64,000 nt of DNA from Nocardia arizonensis (GTDB taxonomy: Bacteria > Actinomycetota > Actinomycetes > Mycobacteriales > Mycobacteriaceae). The notes beneath the pieces were generated by a model, which did no database searches, was not told the DNA's origin, and was given only the letters and a program-made list of their open reading frames with translations. Position 1 is the first letter of the stretch, and each line of letters opens with the position of its first letter. The position numbers were made by a program, and so were the translations under genes. Shown one piece after another: positions 26,068 through 34,905 of this stretch. The stretch lies in contig NZ_LGYZ01000067.1 in the NCBI RefSeq assembly GCF_001310275.1, positions 124,001 through 188,000 of the forward strand, in the 5' to 3' direction.

Positions 26068-27525
26068 TCACGCCGGGTCCTTGCCGAACAGGGCGCGGGC
26101 CGCGCCCGCGGTCGCCACCGATCCGGTCACCACCACGCCCGCGCCGGAGACCATCTCGTCGCCGTCACCCGCCTCCTCGGCAATGGCGATGGCGGTCTCG
26201 ATGGCGTCGGCCAGGGTCGGCGCGGTCACCACGCGTTCGTCGCCGAAGCGCTGCACCGCCAGATCGGCCAGCCGGTCGACATCGAGGGCGCGGGCGGCTC
26301 CGTTGGTCGTCACGACGATCTCGTCGAGGACCGGTTCCAGCGCCTCGAGTATGCCCGCGGCGTCCTTGTCCGCGAACACCGAGATCACGCCGACCAATTT
26401 GCGGAAGTCGAATTCCGAGGTCAGGGTGGCGGCCAGGGCCCGAGCGCCCGCCGGATTGTGCGCGGCGTCGACGAAGATGGTCGGCGCGCTGCGCATGCGT
26501 TCCATCCGGCCGGGACTGGTTGTCCCGGCGAACCCGGCGCGCACGGCGTCGACATCGAGTTGCCGGGACGCGCCCGCGCCGAAGAACGCCTCCACCGCGG
26601 CCAGCGCGAGTGCCGCGTTGCGAGCCTGGTGCTCACCGTGCAGGGGCAGGAAGATGTCGTCGTATACCCCGCCGAGGCCCTGCAAGCTCAGCTGCTGACC
26701 GCCGACGGCGACCTGACGAGTCAGTACCCGGAATTCCGAGCCCGCACGTGCCACCGCGGCGTCGACCTCGATCGTTCGCCGCAGCAGCACGTCCATGGCC
26801 TGCGGATCCTGTTCGGCGATCACCGCGACGGTGTCGCGCGGGATCAGACTCTCCGGCGCGCGTTTGATGATCCCGGCCTTCTCCCCCGCGATGGAGGCGA
26901 GATCGTCGCCGAGGTATTCGACGTGGTCGATGCCGATCGGGGTGATGACCGCGACCTGGCCGTCGATCACATTGGTCGCGTCCCAAGTGCCGCCCATTCC
27001 GGTCTCGACCACCGCGACGTCGACGGGTGCCTCGGCGAAGGCCGCGTATGCCATCGCGGTGAGCACCTCGAATTTGCTCAGCGCGGGGCCACCCGCCGCG
27101 ACCGACTGCCGGTCGACCATCTCCACGTAGGGCTGGAGCTCCCGGTAGATGTCGACGTATTGCGCCGGACTCACCGGCCGGTTGTCGATGCTGATCCGCT
27201 CGGAGGCCAATTGCAGATGCGGGCTCGATATCCGACCGGTGCGCCGGTGCAGCGCGGTGAGCAGGGCGTCGATCATCCTGGCCACCGAGGTCTTGCCGTT
27301 GGTGCCCGCGACGTGGATCGCCGGATAGCTGTGCTGCGGGGACCCGAGCAGATCCATCAGCGCCGCGATCCTGGTCAGCGACGGCTCGATGTCGGTCTCC
27401 GGCCGACGCCGGTCGAGTTCGGCCTCCACCAGCGCCATCTCGGCCAGATCCACCGGGGACGGACCGGACCCGAGCCGGGTGGACCCGCGCTCGTCCCGGT
27501 ACTGACGCTCCGGCTCGTCGTTCAT
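26068..27525 (-). CDS. folC: Folylpolyglutamate synthase / dihydrofolate synthase
   Basis: 485 residues of the Mur-ligase superfamily: [14 protein letters not shown] (P-loop), [25 protein letters not shown], and [12 protein letters not shown] in the C-terminal domain. It adds glutamate to dihydropteroate and polyglutamate tails to folates in the cytosol. ATG 27525 overlaps the valS stop (ATGA), so the two are translationally coupled, as in mycobacteria. Confidence 0.96.
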   Translation of the reverse strand: MNDEPERQYRDERGSTRLGSGPSPVDLAEMALVEAELDRRRPETDIEPSLTRIAALMDLLGSPQHSYPAIHVAGTNGKTSVARMIDALLTALHRRTGRISSPHLQLASERISIDNRPVSPAQYVDIYRELQPYVEMVDRQSVAAGGPALSKFEVLTAMAYAAFAEAPVDVAVVETGMGGTWDATNVIDGQVAVITPIGIDHVEYLGDDLASIAGEKAGIIKRAPESLIPRDTVAVIAEQDPQAMDVLLRRTIEVDAAVARAGSEFRVLTRQVAVGGQQLSLQGLGGVYDDIFLPLHGEHQARNAALALAAVEAFFGAGASRQLDVDAVRAGFAGTTSPGRMERMRSAPTIFVDAAHNPAGARALAATLTSEFDFRKLVGVISVFADKDAAGILEALEPVLDEIVVTTNGAARALDVDRLADLAVQRFGDERVVTAPTLADAIETAIAIAEEAGDGDEMVSGAGVVVTGSVATAGAARALFGKDPA

Positions 27526-30203
27526 CGGCTCGCCAGCTCCGCCAGCCGCGCGCCGATGCGCTCGACATCGGCGGCGGCCGCCTCGCGGCGGGCCTTGATC
27601 TTGTCGACCACGTTCTCCGGTGCCTTGGCCAGGAATGCCTCGTTGCCGAGTTTGGCGTCGGTGCCCGCGAGTTCCTTCTCGGCGGCGGCCAGATCCTTTT
27701 CCAGGCGACGGCGTTCGGCGTCGAGATCGACCGCGCCCTCGGTGTTCAGGCCGACCACCACGGTGCCGCGGCTCAAGCGCACCTCCACCGAGGCGCTGGG
27801 CTGCCGGTCGGCCTCGAGCTCGGTCAGCCGCGCGAGACTGGCGATCTCCTCGGCCAATTCGGCGATACCGGCCTCGGCCAGACCCGTCAGACGGGCGCGC
27901 ACCTTCTGCTTGTCGGCGAGTCCCTGATCGCTGCGGAACCGGCGGACCTCGGTGATCAGCAACTGCGCGTCGGCGATGCGGCGCGCCGACTCCGCGTCGG
28001 CGGGCACACCCGAGGGCCGCGGCCACGCCGCGATCACCACGGACTCGCCACCGGTCAGTGCCTGCCACAGCGCCTCGGTGACGAACGGGATGACCGGATG
28101 CAGCAGTCGCAGCACCGCGTCGAGCACCGTGCCGAGCACAACGCGGGTGGATTCCACCCGCGCGTCGTCGGCGGCGAACTGCACCTTGGCCAGTTCCAGG
28201 TACCAGTCGCACAGTTCGTCCCACACGTAGTGGTACAGCGCCTCGCACGCCTTGCCGAATTCGTATGCGTCGAAGGCGGAATCCACCTCCGTCAGGACCT
28301 CTTCGAACCGATCGAGAATCCACCGGTCCGCATCGGTCAGCGTCGCGCGCTCGGGCAGGTCGCCCGGACGCGCGCCGTTCATCAGGGCGAACTTGGCCAG
28401 ATTGAACAGCTTGGTCACGAAGTTGCGCGAGGCAAGCGCGTGCGCCTCGCCGACCGACAGGTCACCGCCCGGATGCGCGCCGCGGGCCAGCGTGAAGCGC
28501 AGCGCGTCCGCGCCGTGTTCGGTGATCCAGTCGAGCGGATCGATGCCGTTGCCGCGCGACTTCGACATCTTCTTGCCGTACTGATCGCGAATCAGGCCGT
28601 GCAGGAAGACATCCCGGAACGGCACCTGCGCCGCGTCCGCCGATTTGCCCGCGGTGATCGCGGCGTCCTCGGAGACGAACATGCCGAACATCATCATCCG
28701 GGCGACCCAGAAGAACAGGATGTCGTAGCCGGTCACCAGAACGCTGGTCGGGTAGAACTTGGCCAGTTCGGCGGTGCTGTCGGGCCAGCCCATGGTGGAG
28801 AAGGGCCACAGTCCCGAGGAGAACCAGGTGTCGAGCACGTCCGGGTCCTGCACCCAGCCCTCGGGCGCGGTCTCGTCCGGACCGACGCACACCACTTCGC
28901 CCTCGGGGCCGTACCAGATCGGAATGCGGTGACCCCACCACAGCTGCCGGGAGATGCACCAGTCGTGCATGTTGTCGACCCAGTCGAACCAGCGCGGTTC
29001 CTGACTCGGCGGGTGGATCACGGTGTCGCCGTTGCGCACCGCGTCACCCGCGGCCTCGGCCAGCGCCTCCACCTTGACCCACCACTGCATGGACAGCCGC
29101 GGTTCGATCGCCTCGCCGCTGCGCTCGGAGTGACCGACGCTGTGCGGATACGGGCGCTTCTCGGCCACAACGCGACCCTCGCGCGCCAGCCGCTCGCGCA
29201 CCGCCCGCCTGGCCTCGAACCGGTCCATACCGTCGAATTCGGTTCCGGTACCCGCGATTCGGCCGCGCTCGTCCATGATGCTCGGCATCGGCAGGTTGTG
29301 CCGCAGCCCCATCTCGAAGTCGTTGTGGTCGTGCGCGGGGGTGATCTTGACCGCGCCGGTACCGAATTCGGGATCGACGTAGTCGTCGGCGATGACCGGG
29401 ATCCGGCGCCCGGTGATCGGATGTTCGAGTGTGGTGCCGACGAGCGCGCGGTAGCGCGGGTCCTGCGGATGCACCGCAACGGCGGTGTCGCCGAGCATCG
29501 TCTCCACGCGCGTGGTGGCCACCACCACATGCGGCTGGTCGTCGTCGAGCGACCCGTAGCGCAGCGAGACGAGCTCGCCGTCGACGTCCTCGAACTTCAC
29601 CTCGATATCGGAGATCGCGGTGCGCAATTCGGGCGACCAGTTGACCAGTCGCTCCGCGCGGTAGATCAGTCCGGCGTCGTAGAGGCGTTTGAAGATGGTC
29701 TGCACCGCGCGGGACAGGCCCTCGTCCATGGTGAACCGGTCGCGGCTCCAGTCGACGCCGTCGCCGAGGGCGCGCATCTGCCACTGGATCGCACCGCCGG
29801 ATTCGCGCTTCCAGTCCCAGACCTTTTCGATGAACAGCTCGCGGCCGAAATCCTCTTTGGTCTTGCCGTCGACCGCGAGTTGCTTCTCCACGATGTTCTG
29901 CGTGGCGATGCCCGCGTGGTCCATACCTGGCAGCCACAGCACCTCGTAGCCCTGCATGCGCTTGCGTCGCGAGAGGGTGTCCATCAGGGTGTGGTCGAGG
30001 GCGTGGCCCATGTGCAGACTGCCGGTCACATTCGGCGGCGGCAGCACGATCGAGTATCCGGGCTTGTCGGAGGAGACGTCGGCGGCGAAGTACCCCGCGG
30101 CTACCCAGCGCTCGTACATCTCGGCCTCCACCTCGCCGGGGTTCCAGCTCTTGGGGAGGGCATCGGCACGATTACGCGAGTTGTCAGGGGCTGTGCTGGT
30201 CAC
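27522..30203 (-). CDS. valS: Valyl-tRNA synthetase
   Basis: 893 residues of a class I synthetase: [15 protein letters not shown] carries HIGH, the editing CP1 domain follows ([18 protein letters not shown]), KKMSKSRGN is the KMSKS loop, and the C-terminus is a coiled coil ([19 protein letters not shown]). GTG 30203 is supported by a TAGAAT -10 only 6 bases upstream, making the message leaderless. It is the first gene of valS-folC-DUF4233 and diverges from a P-loop kinase gene. Confidence 0.97.
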   Translation of the reverse strand: MTSTAPDNSRNRADALPKSWNPGEVEAEMYERWVAAGYFAADVSSDKPGYSIVLPPPNVTGSLHMGHALDHTLMDTLSRRKRMQGYEVLWLPGMDHAGIATQNIVEKQLAVDGKTKEDFGRELFIEKVWDWKRESGGAIQWQMRALGDGVDWSRDRFTMDEGLSRAVQTIFKRLYDAGLIYRAERLVNWSPELRTAISDIEVKFEDVDGELVSLRYGSLDDDQPHVVVATTRVETMLGDTAVAVHPQDPRYRALVGTTLEHPITGRRIPVIADDYVDPEFGTGAVKITPAHDHNDFEMGLRHNLPMPSIMDERGRIAGTGTEFDGMDRFEARRAVRERLAREGRVVAEKRPYPHSVGHSERSGEAIEPRLSMQWWVKVEALAEAAGDAVRNGDTVIHPPSQEPRWFDWVDNMHDWCISRQLWWGHRIPIWYGPEGEVVCVGPDETAPEGWVQDPDVLDTWFSSGLWPFSTMGWPDSTAELAKFYPTSVLVTGYDILFFWVARMMMFGMFVSEDAAITAGKSADAAQVPFRDVFLHGLIRDQYGKKMSKSRGNGIDPLDWITEHGADALRFTLARGAHPGGDLSVGEAHALASRNFVTKLFNLAKFALMNGARPGDLPERATLTDADRWILDRFEEVLTEVDSAFDAYEFGKACEALYHYVWDELCDWYLELAKVQFAADDARVESTRVVLGTVLDAVLRLLHPVIPFVTEALWQALTGGESVVIAAWPRPSGVPADAESARRIADAQLLITEVRRFRSDQGLADKQKVRARLTGLAEAGIAELAEEIASLARLTELEADRQPSASVEVRLSRGTVVVGLNTEGAVDLDAERRRLEKDLAAAEKELAGTDAKLGNEAFLAKAPENVVDKIKARREAAAADVERIGARLAELASR

Positions 30204-30209
30204 CCCGGC

Positions 30210-30215
30210 ATTCTA
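30210..30215 (-). promoter_or_regulatory. Leaderless -10 element of valS
   Basis: TAGAAT on the minus strand sits 6 bases before GTG 30203 and there is no ribosome-binding purine run, so transcription probably begins at the start codon itself. The -35 is weak. Confidence 0.55.
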
Positions 30216-30250
30216 GTGGCCGGTGCCGCACGGGGCCTAAAAGGGCCTAC

Positions 30251-30302
30251 GGACAAAATAAGGCGGAGCCTTCGGTGGATGAGGGACACCGAACACTCCG
30301 CC
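30251..30302 (-). terminator. Long hairpin with T-rich tail upstream of valS
   Basis: Outer arms GGCGGAG/CTCCGCC (30262-30268 and 30296-30302) and inner arms TTCGGTG/CACCGAA (30271-30277 and 30287-30293) form a two-step stem of 14 pairs. In the minus direction it is followed by TTATTTTG. It reads as an intrinsic terminator pointing at valS: either a transcription shield or an attenuator of a longer valS transcript. No T-box element is present. Confidence 0.6.
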
Positions 30303-30580
30303 TATGCACACAGCTTACCGGGGATCGTGGGGCAGGTTCGGAATCCATAAGTAATTCTCAGCTTCCGGCATGGTGGTGCCTATCGTCGCTCCGCACGGGC
30401 CGTCGCGGCATCACCATGAGCCGGGTCCGCTCGGGCCGAGTGTGTCGTCCGTCGCATCGGGCGGGCTACCCGGCGTTCGGCCGCCGCCGCCGCGGATCTG
30501 GGCGACGGACGCCGGTTTCCGCTGTGAATTCAGGGTTTTCCCGGTTGCCGAAGAAACGGACAATGTGGACTCTGGATAGG

Positions 30581-31279
30581 ATGAGCCCCCCGTTGAACGC
30601 ACTGTCCGCCGACTCCGACGCACTCTCCGCCGAATCCACGGAACCGCGTATTCCCGCCGCACCCGAACGAATCATGCGGCCGACCGCCGTCCACGATCTC
30701 CGCGGCGATCCGGTCGACGAATTGCGCTATCCCGCCACCGCCGCCCTCGTGGTCGCGGGCGTGCCCGGTGCGGGCAAGAGCACCGCGCTGTCGAAGTTCT
30801 TCGGCGCGCGCCCGGAAGACGAGAACCCGAGCGCCGCGAACGGCGCGCTGGTGCTCGACTCCCATCAGGCGCGAAATCGCTGGCGGCACAGACTCGGACG
30901 GCTGCCGTATCCGCTGTGGCGACCGGTCGTGCACGTCGTGCACTACGCGGCCGTCAAGACGGCCCTGCGCGATACGCGCGGACCGGTGGTCATCCACGAC
31001 TGCGCGACCTTCGGCTGGGTGCGCACCATGATCGGCCGCTGGGCCGCGGGGTGCGGGCGCGAGGTGCACCTGGTCATGCTCGATGTGCCCGCAACCGATG
31101 CCATGGCCGGACAGCGCGCTCGCGGGCGGCGGGTGAACGGGGTGTCCTTCCGCCTGCACGTGCGCCGGTGGCGGCGGCTGATGGGTTCGCCCGCCCGGCT
31201 CGGCCCGACTCCGGTCTCGGTGGTGCTGGTCGACCGGCCCGCCGTCAACGCGATCCGCCGCATCACCTTCGCCGGGTGA
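30581..31279 (+). CDS. P-loop kinase-like ATPase
   Basis: About 232 residues. VVAGVPGAGKSTALSKFF (about residues 50-67) is a Walker A motif, VVIHDCATFGWV a plausible Walker B region, and a basic QRARGRRVNGVSFRLHVRRW segment a lid. The layout resembles zeta-toxin/adenylate-kinase-like small-molecule kinases, which are widespread hypothetical proteins in actinobacteria. The start is uncertain: ATG 30581 has GGATAGG directly before it; ATG 30563 is an alternative. It diverges from valS. The substrate is unknown; no antitoxin-like partner is adjacent. Confidence 0.7.
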   Translation: MSPPLNALSADSDALSAESTEPRIPAAPERIMRPTAVHDLRGDPVDELRYPATAALVVAGVPGAGKSTALSKFFGARPEDENPSAANGALVLDSHQARNRWRHRLGRLPYPLWRPVVHVVHYAAVKTALRDTRGPVVIHDCATFGWVRTMIGRWAAGCGREVHLVMLDVPATDAMAGQRARGRRVNGVSFRLHVRRWRRLMGSPARLGPTPVSVVLVDRPAVNAIRRITFAG

Positions 31280-31284
31280 ACCCG

Positions 31285-31389
31285 CTCGAGTACGCGCGGG
31301 ATCTGCTCGAGTACGCGCGGGACCTGCTCGAGTACGCGCGGGACCTGCTCGAGTACGCGGGAGACCTGCTCGAGTACGCCGGGTGACCC
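31285..31389 (+). repeat. 21-bp tandem repeat, five copies
   Basis: Five head-to-tail copies of CTCGAGTACGCGCGGGACCT plus G at 31285, 31306, 31327, 31348 and 31369 (last two diverged). It starts 5 bases after the kinase stop. The repeat reads LEYARDL in one plus frame, but that frame has no start signal. Confidence 0.9.
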
Positions 31390-31390
31390 G

Positions 31391-31482
31391 CTCAGCCACA
31401 CCGGGCAGACCAGCTCAACCACACCGGGCAGACCAGCTCAACCACACCGAGCGAACCAGCTCAACCACACCGAGCGAACCAG
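31391..31482 (+). repeat. 23-bp tandem repeat, four copies
   Basis: Four copies of a different unit beginning CTCARCCACACCGRGC and ending ACCAG at 31391, 31414, 31437 and 31460, directly abutting the 21-bp array and ending at the lipid-kinase stop. Both units start with CTC, suggesting that one array seeded the other. Confidence 0.9.
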
Positions 31483-31483
31483 C

Positions 31484-32440
31484 TCAGCGAGCCAGTACGA
31501 CGAGCGCCCCGGGGACGGCGCGCAGGGTCGCGGGCAGCATGCCCGCGGGTTCGCCGTCCGCGGTGGCGGGTGCGCCGGGCGCGCTCAGCGTGACCTGCCG
31601 CACCCGATAGCGCCGGGTCGCCGGATGGTCGATGCGCTTGCCCGCCGACAGCGCGGGCAGCAGTCGCAGCATCTCCCACCGGGAGACCTTGCCGACCACG
31701 GTCAGATCGAGCAGGCCGTCGTCCATCTCGGCGTCGGGACAGATCAGCATGCCGCCGCCGTAGGTGCGCGAATTGCCGACCGCGACCATGACCGCCTCGG
31801 TCTCGATCACGGTGTCACCCGGTGGATTGTCCAGCGCGCCCGGCGCGACACCCGACAGTTCGATGCGGTACGGCACCGCGAGACCGCCCGCGAGTTCGGC
31901 GAGCGCGGCAACGCTGTAGCGCGCGGGCCCCTTCGGCCTGCGCATGGCATTGGCGCGCAGGGTGACCCGCGCGTCGAAGCCGGTGCCGGTGACCGTGGCG
32001 AACCACATCGGTTCGACCCCGGTGGCCTCGATACGGCCGAGGTCGACCACGCGCGCGCGGCCCGCGAGCACCAGGTCGGCCGCCGCCACCGGATCGTCGG
32101 TGGGCACGCCGAGTGCGCGGGCCAGGTCGTTGCCGGTGCCGCTGGGTATCAGCCCGAGCGGCACACCGGACTCGGCCAGTGCGGGAAGCACCACGCTGAC
32201 CAGTCCGTCGCCCCCGACACAGATCACCGCGTCGGGTCGCAGCGCCGGATCGGCGAGCGCGTCGCTCACCAGCCGTACCGATTCCGCGGCCGACGGCGCG
32301 CGTATCTCGATGACCTCGACGCCGCGTTCGGCCAGCCTGCCCACGGCCGCGGCGGCGGCGTCGTGACCGCGGCCCGCGCCGGAGAGCCGGTTGGTCACCA
32401 CGAGCGCGGTGCGCGGGGGATGTGCGGATCGCGTCGTCAT
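31484..32440 (-). CDS. Diacylglycerol-kinase-family lipid kinase
   Basis: 318 residues: VICVGGDGLVSVVLPALAE and PLGLIPSGTGNDLARALG are the GGDG and GTGND nucleotide-binding motifs of the DAGK catalytic domain, residues about 70-110, with the two-domain fold of YegS/DgkB-type enzymes. It would phosphorylate diacylglycerol or a related lipid. ATG 32440 overlaps the flavoprotein stop. The pair matches M. tuberculosis Rv2251-Rv2252, where Rv2252 is a diacylglycerol kinase feeding phospholipid synthesis. Its 3-prime end borders the tandem-repeat block. Confidence 0.92.
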   Translation of the reverse strand: MTTRSAHPPRTALVVTNRLSGAGRGHDAAAAAVGRLAERGVEVIEIRAPSAAESVRLVSDALADPALRPDAVICVGGDGLVSVVLPALAESGVPLGLIPSGTGNDLARALGVPTDDPVAAADLVLAGRARVVDLGRIEATGVEPMWFATVTGTGFDARVTLRANAMRRPKGPARYSVAALAELAGGLAVPYRIELSGVAPGALDNPPGDTVIETEAVMVAVGNSRTYGGGMLICPDAEMDDGLLDLTVVGKVSRWEMLRLLPALSAGKRIDHPATRRYRVRQVTLSAPGAPATADGEPAGMLPATLRAVPGALVVLAR

Positions 32441-34086
32441 CGGACCAATTTCCCGGGATTCATGATGCCGACGGGGTCGAGTTCGCGTTTGACCGCGCGC
32501 AGCACGCGCAGTCCGAGATCACCGACCTCAGCGGGCAGCCACGGACGGTGATCGGTGCCGACCGCGTGGTGATGGGTGATGGTGGCCCCCGCGGCCACGA
32601 TGGCCGCGCCCGCGGCGCGTTTCGCGATGCCCCACTGGGTGATCGGATCGTCTGCCTGCTTGGCGACCACGGTGAAGTACAGCGAGGCGCCGGTGGGATA
32701 GGTGTGCGATATGTGGCACATCACCACCGGCGGAGTGCCCTGCCCGGCCAGCGAATCGGTCAGCGCGGCGGTGACTTCGGCTTTGACCGCGGCCAGCGCC
32801 GACCACGTCGTCGCGGTCTCCAGCGTCTCGCAGAGCACCCCGATATCCAGCAGCGCGTCGCGCAGATAGGGTGCGGCGAACCGGCCGTGTTCCCACTGTT
32901 CGGCCGGAGCCGATCCCAGCGCCGTCCCGCCCGCGGCGAGCAACAGCGCGTTCGCCTCGGCGACTCGCGCCCGCACGTGGGCGTGGGTGCCCTCGTAGGT
33001 GGTGACCGCGAGGCATCCGGTGACCGCCTCGCCGCCGATATCGCCCGCGCGCGCCAGATTCAGACCGGTCTCGGCCTCGTCGGACAGCCGCAGCACGGTC
33101 GGGGCCGCGCCGGTCTGCACGACCGTGCGCAGCGCCGCCGCGCCGGTGGCGAAATCCGGGAACGACCATGCCTGGCGCACAACGGTTTCCGGGCTCGGGT
33201 GGACACGGACGGTGACCTCGGTGATCACTCCGAAGGCGCCCTCCGAGCCGACGAACAGCTCACGCAGGTCGGGCCCGGCCGCCGAAGCGGGCGCCCGGCC
33301 CAGATTCAATTCTCCACTGGGCGTGGCGATTCGCACTCGCTGCACCATGTCGTCGAACCGGCCGTACCCCGCCGACGCCTGCCCGGAGGATCGGGTGGCC
33401 GCGAATCCGCCGATACTCGCGAATTCGAAACTCTGCGGGTAGTGGCCGAGCGAAAGTCCGTGCGCGCCCAGCAATTCCTCGGCCCGCGGGCCGGTGACGC
33501 CCGCACCGAGGGTGGCGGTGCCGCTGACCGGGTCGACCTCGCGCAATCCGTCGAGACGGCTCAGGTCGAGGGCGATGACGCAGGCGAATCGGCCGCGCTC
33601 GGGCTCGACCCCGCCGACCACGCTGGTGCCGCCGCCGAAGGGCACCATGGCGACGGCATTGTCGGCGCAGTAGGCCAGCACCGCGAGCACTTGGGCGTGA
33701 TCGGCCGGGAAGACCACGGCGTCGGGGGCGTCCTGCGGACCGTCGAGACGGCGTCGCAGCAGGTCGGGGGTGCTTTTTCCACCCGCGCGCAGCAACCGGT
33801 CGTGGTGGTCGGTCCGTACGTGCTCCACACCGACCACCGCGATCAAACCGTCTCGTTGAGCCGTCGTCAGCGTCGACTCGCGGAGTGGCACGTCACCCTC
33901 ATCGCGACGCGCCACCGGGGTACCGGATACGCCGAAGACCTGCGCGAGCAAGCCACGGATCTGTGCCGAAAGCGGCTGGTGTCCGGCCGGAATTCCCCAG
34001 GCGTCCCACACCATACTCGCTGCCGACGCCACCGCGCCCGGATTTTCGAGGGCGGATTCACCGCCGCTGTGCTGCGTCTCGACCAT
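32437..34086 (-). CDS. FAD-binding oxidoreductase, alkyl-DHAP-synthase-like
   Basis: 549 residues of the VAO/PCMH flavoprotein family: VPFGGGTSVVGGVEPERGRF binds FAD pyrophosphate, GHYPQSFEFASIGGFAATRS the second site, and GTDHRPWLPAEVGD and NPGKLV close the C-terminus, as in alkyldihydroxyacetonephosphate synthase. Rv2251 is the M. tuberculosis counterpart. The start is uncertain: ATG 34086 lacks a ribosome site, and ATG 34014 before VWDAWGIP is where homologues align. It diverges from the TetR gene across a palindromic operator. Ether-lipid formation is possible but unproven. Confidence 0.88.
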   Translation of the reverse strand: MVETQHSGGESALENPGAVASAASMVWDAWGIPAGHQPLSAQIRGLLAQVFGVSGTPVARRDEGDVPLRESTLTTAQRDGLIAVVGVEHVRTDHHDRLLRAGGKSTPDLLRRRLDGPQDAPDAVVFPADHAQVLAVLAYCADNAVAMVPFGGGTSVVGGVEPERGRFACVIALDLSRLDGLREVDPVSGTATLGAGVTGPRAEELLGAHGLSLGHYPQSFEFASIGGFAATRSSGQASAGYGRFDDMVQRVRIATPSGELNLGRAPASAAGPDLRELFVGSEGAFGVITEVTVRVHPSPETVVRQAWSFPDFATGAAALRTVVQTGAAPTVLRLSDEAETGLNLARAGDIGGEAVTGCLAVTTYEGTHAHVRARVAEANALLLAAGGTALGSAPAEQWEHGRFAAPYLRDALLDIGVLCETLETATTWSALAAVKAEVTAALTDSLAGQGTPPVVMCHISHTYPTGASLYFTVVAKQADDPITQWGIAKRAAGAAIVAAGATITHHHAVGTDHRPWLPAEVGDLGLRVLRAVKRELDPVGIMNPGKLVR

Positions 34087-34096
34087 GCGTTACAGT

Positions 34097-34113
34097 TTGA
34101 CATAGATTGTCAA
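34097..34113. promoter_or_regulatory. Palindromic operator TTGACA-TAGAT-TGTCAA
   Basis: A perfect 6-5-6 inverted repeat 11 bases before the flavoprotein start, so that each arm is itself a TTGACA -35 hexamer on one strand. On the plus strand TAATAC (34118-34123) lies 15 bases downstream as a -10. A repressor bound here would block both divergent promoters; the adjacent TetR protein is the candidate. Confidence 0.6.
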
Positions 34114-34114
34114 G

Positions 34115-34159
34115 CAGTAATACACCACGCGGTAATGCACCACGCAGCAATGCACCCCT
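34115..34159 (+). repeat. 15-bp imperfect triple repeat
   Basis: Three consecutive 15-base units, CAGTAATACACCACG, CGGTAATGCACCACG and CAGCAATGCACCCCT, directly after the palindrome in the untranslated leader of the TetR gene. Confidence 0.7.
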
Positions 34160-34281
34160 CGGACCAACGCACCGCTCGGCTCGCGGGCGTTCGGGGTCGG
34201 TGCGTCGCGCATACCGGACGCACGGAAGGCGGATGAGTCGATGGGCGCCGAACCAACCCCTCGCACCACGGGAGCCCGGCG

Positions 34282-34905
34282 GTGACCGTGTCGAGCGCCG
34301 CATCGGCCGGTACGGACGACGCCGCGCCCGCGCCCACCGATCTGGCGATCTTCGACGCCGCCCGCGCCTGCGTCGAGGAGTTCGGGGTGCGCCGGACAAC
34401 CCTCACCGAGGTCGCCCGGCGTGCGGGCGTGAGCAGGCCGACGGTGTACCGACGCTGGCCCGACACCGGCGCGCTCATCGCCGAACTCCTTGTGCGCGAA
34501 TTGCGCGCGATACTGGCCGACACCATGCCCGCCACCGGAGCCGCCCGCACGCGACTGGTGCGCGGAATCGTGACCGGTGCCGCCGAGATCCGCTCGAATG
34601 CCCTGTTCGGCAAGATTTTCCGCACCGACACCGATCTCATGCTCACCTATGTGTTCGGTCGGCTCGGCCGCAATCAGCGCACGCTCATCGACTTGTTCGC
34701 CGCGACGATCGGCGAGGGTCAGCGCGACGGCTCCATCCGCCCGGGCGATCCCGTCCAGCTGGCCACGATGCTGCTGCTGATCGCGCAGTCGGCGGTGCAG
34801 TCCGCGGGCACCGTCGCCGCACTGCTGCCCGGCCCCGAACTCGACACCGAACTCGCTTACGCGATCGAGGGCTATCTGCGTCCGCACACCGGAAGGGATC
34901 TGTGA
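34282..34905 (+). CDS. TetR-family transcriptional regulator
   Basis: 207 residues. The N-terminal helix-turn-helix (TLTEVARRAGVSRPTVYRRW, about residues 48-67) is canonical TetR; the C-terminal 130 residues are the ligand domain. It corresponds to Rv2250c in gene order. GTG 34282 has GGGAG about 8 bases upstream. Its stop overlaps the glpD start (TGATG), so they are co-translated. The palindrome at 34097-34113 is the likely operator, giving auto-control and control of the divergent lipid genes. Confidence 0.9.
   Translation: MTVSSAASAGTDDAAPAPTDLAIFDAARACVEEFGVRRTTLTEVARRAGVSRPTVYRRWPDTGALIAELLVRELRAILADTMPATGAARTRLVRGIVTGAAEIRSNALFGKIFRTDTDLMLTYVFGRLGRNQRTLIDLFAATIGEGQRDGSIRPGDPVQLATMLLLIAQSAVQSAGTVAALLPGPELDTELAYAIEGYLRPHTGRDL

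Noticed and set aside
30204..30420. T-box riboswitch controlling valS
   Set aside because: No AGGGTGG...ACCGCG T-box core or specifier stem was found in the minus-strand leader; only the hairpin with T-rich tail is supported.
31285..31482. CRISPR array
   Set aside because: The units are contiguous without spacers and of 21 and 23 bases; no cas gene is present.
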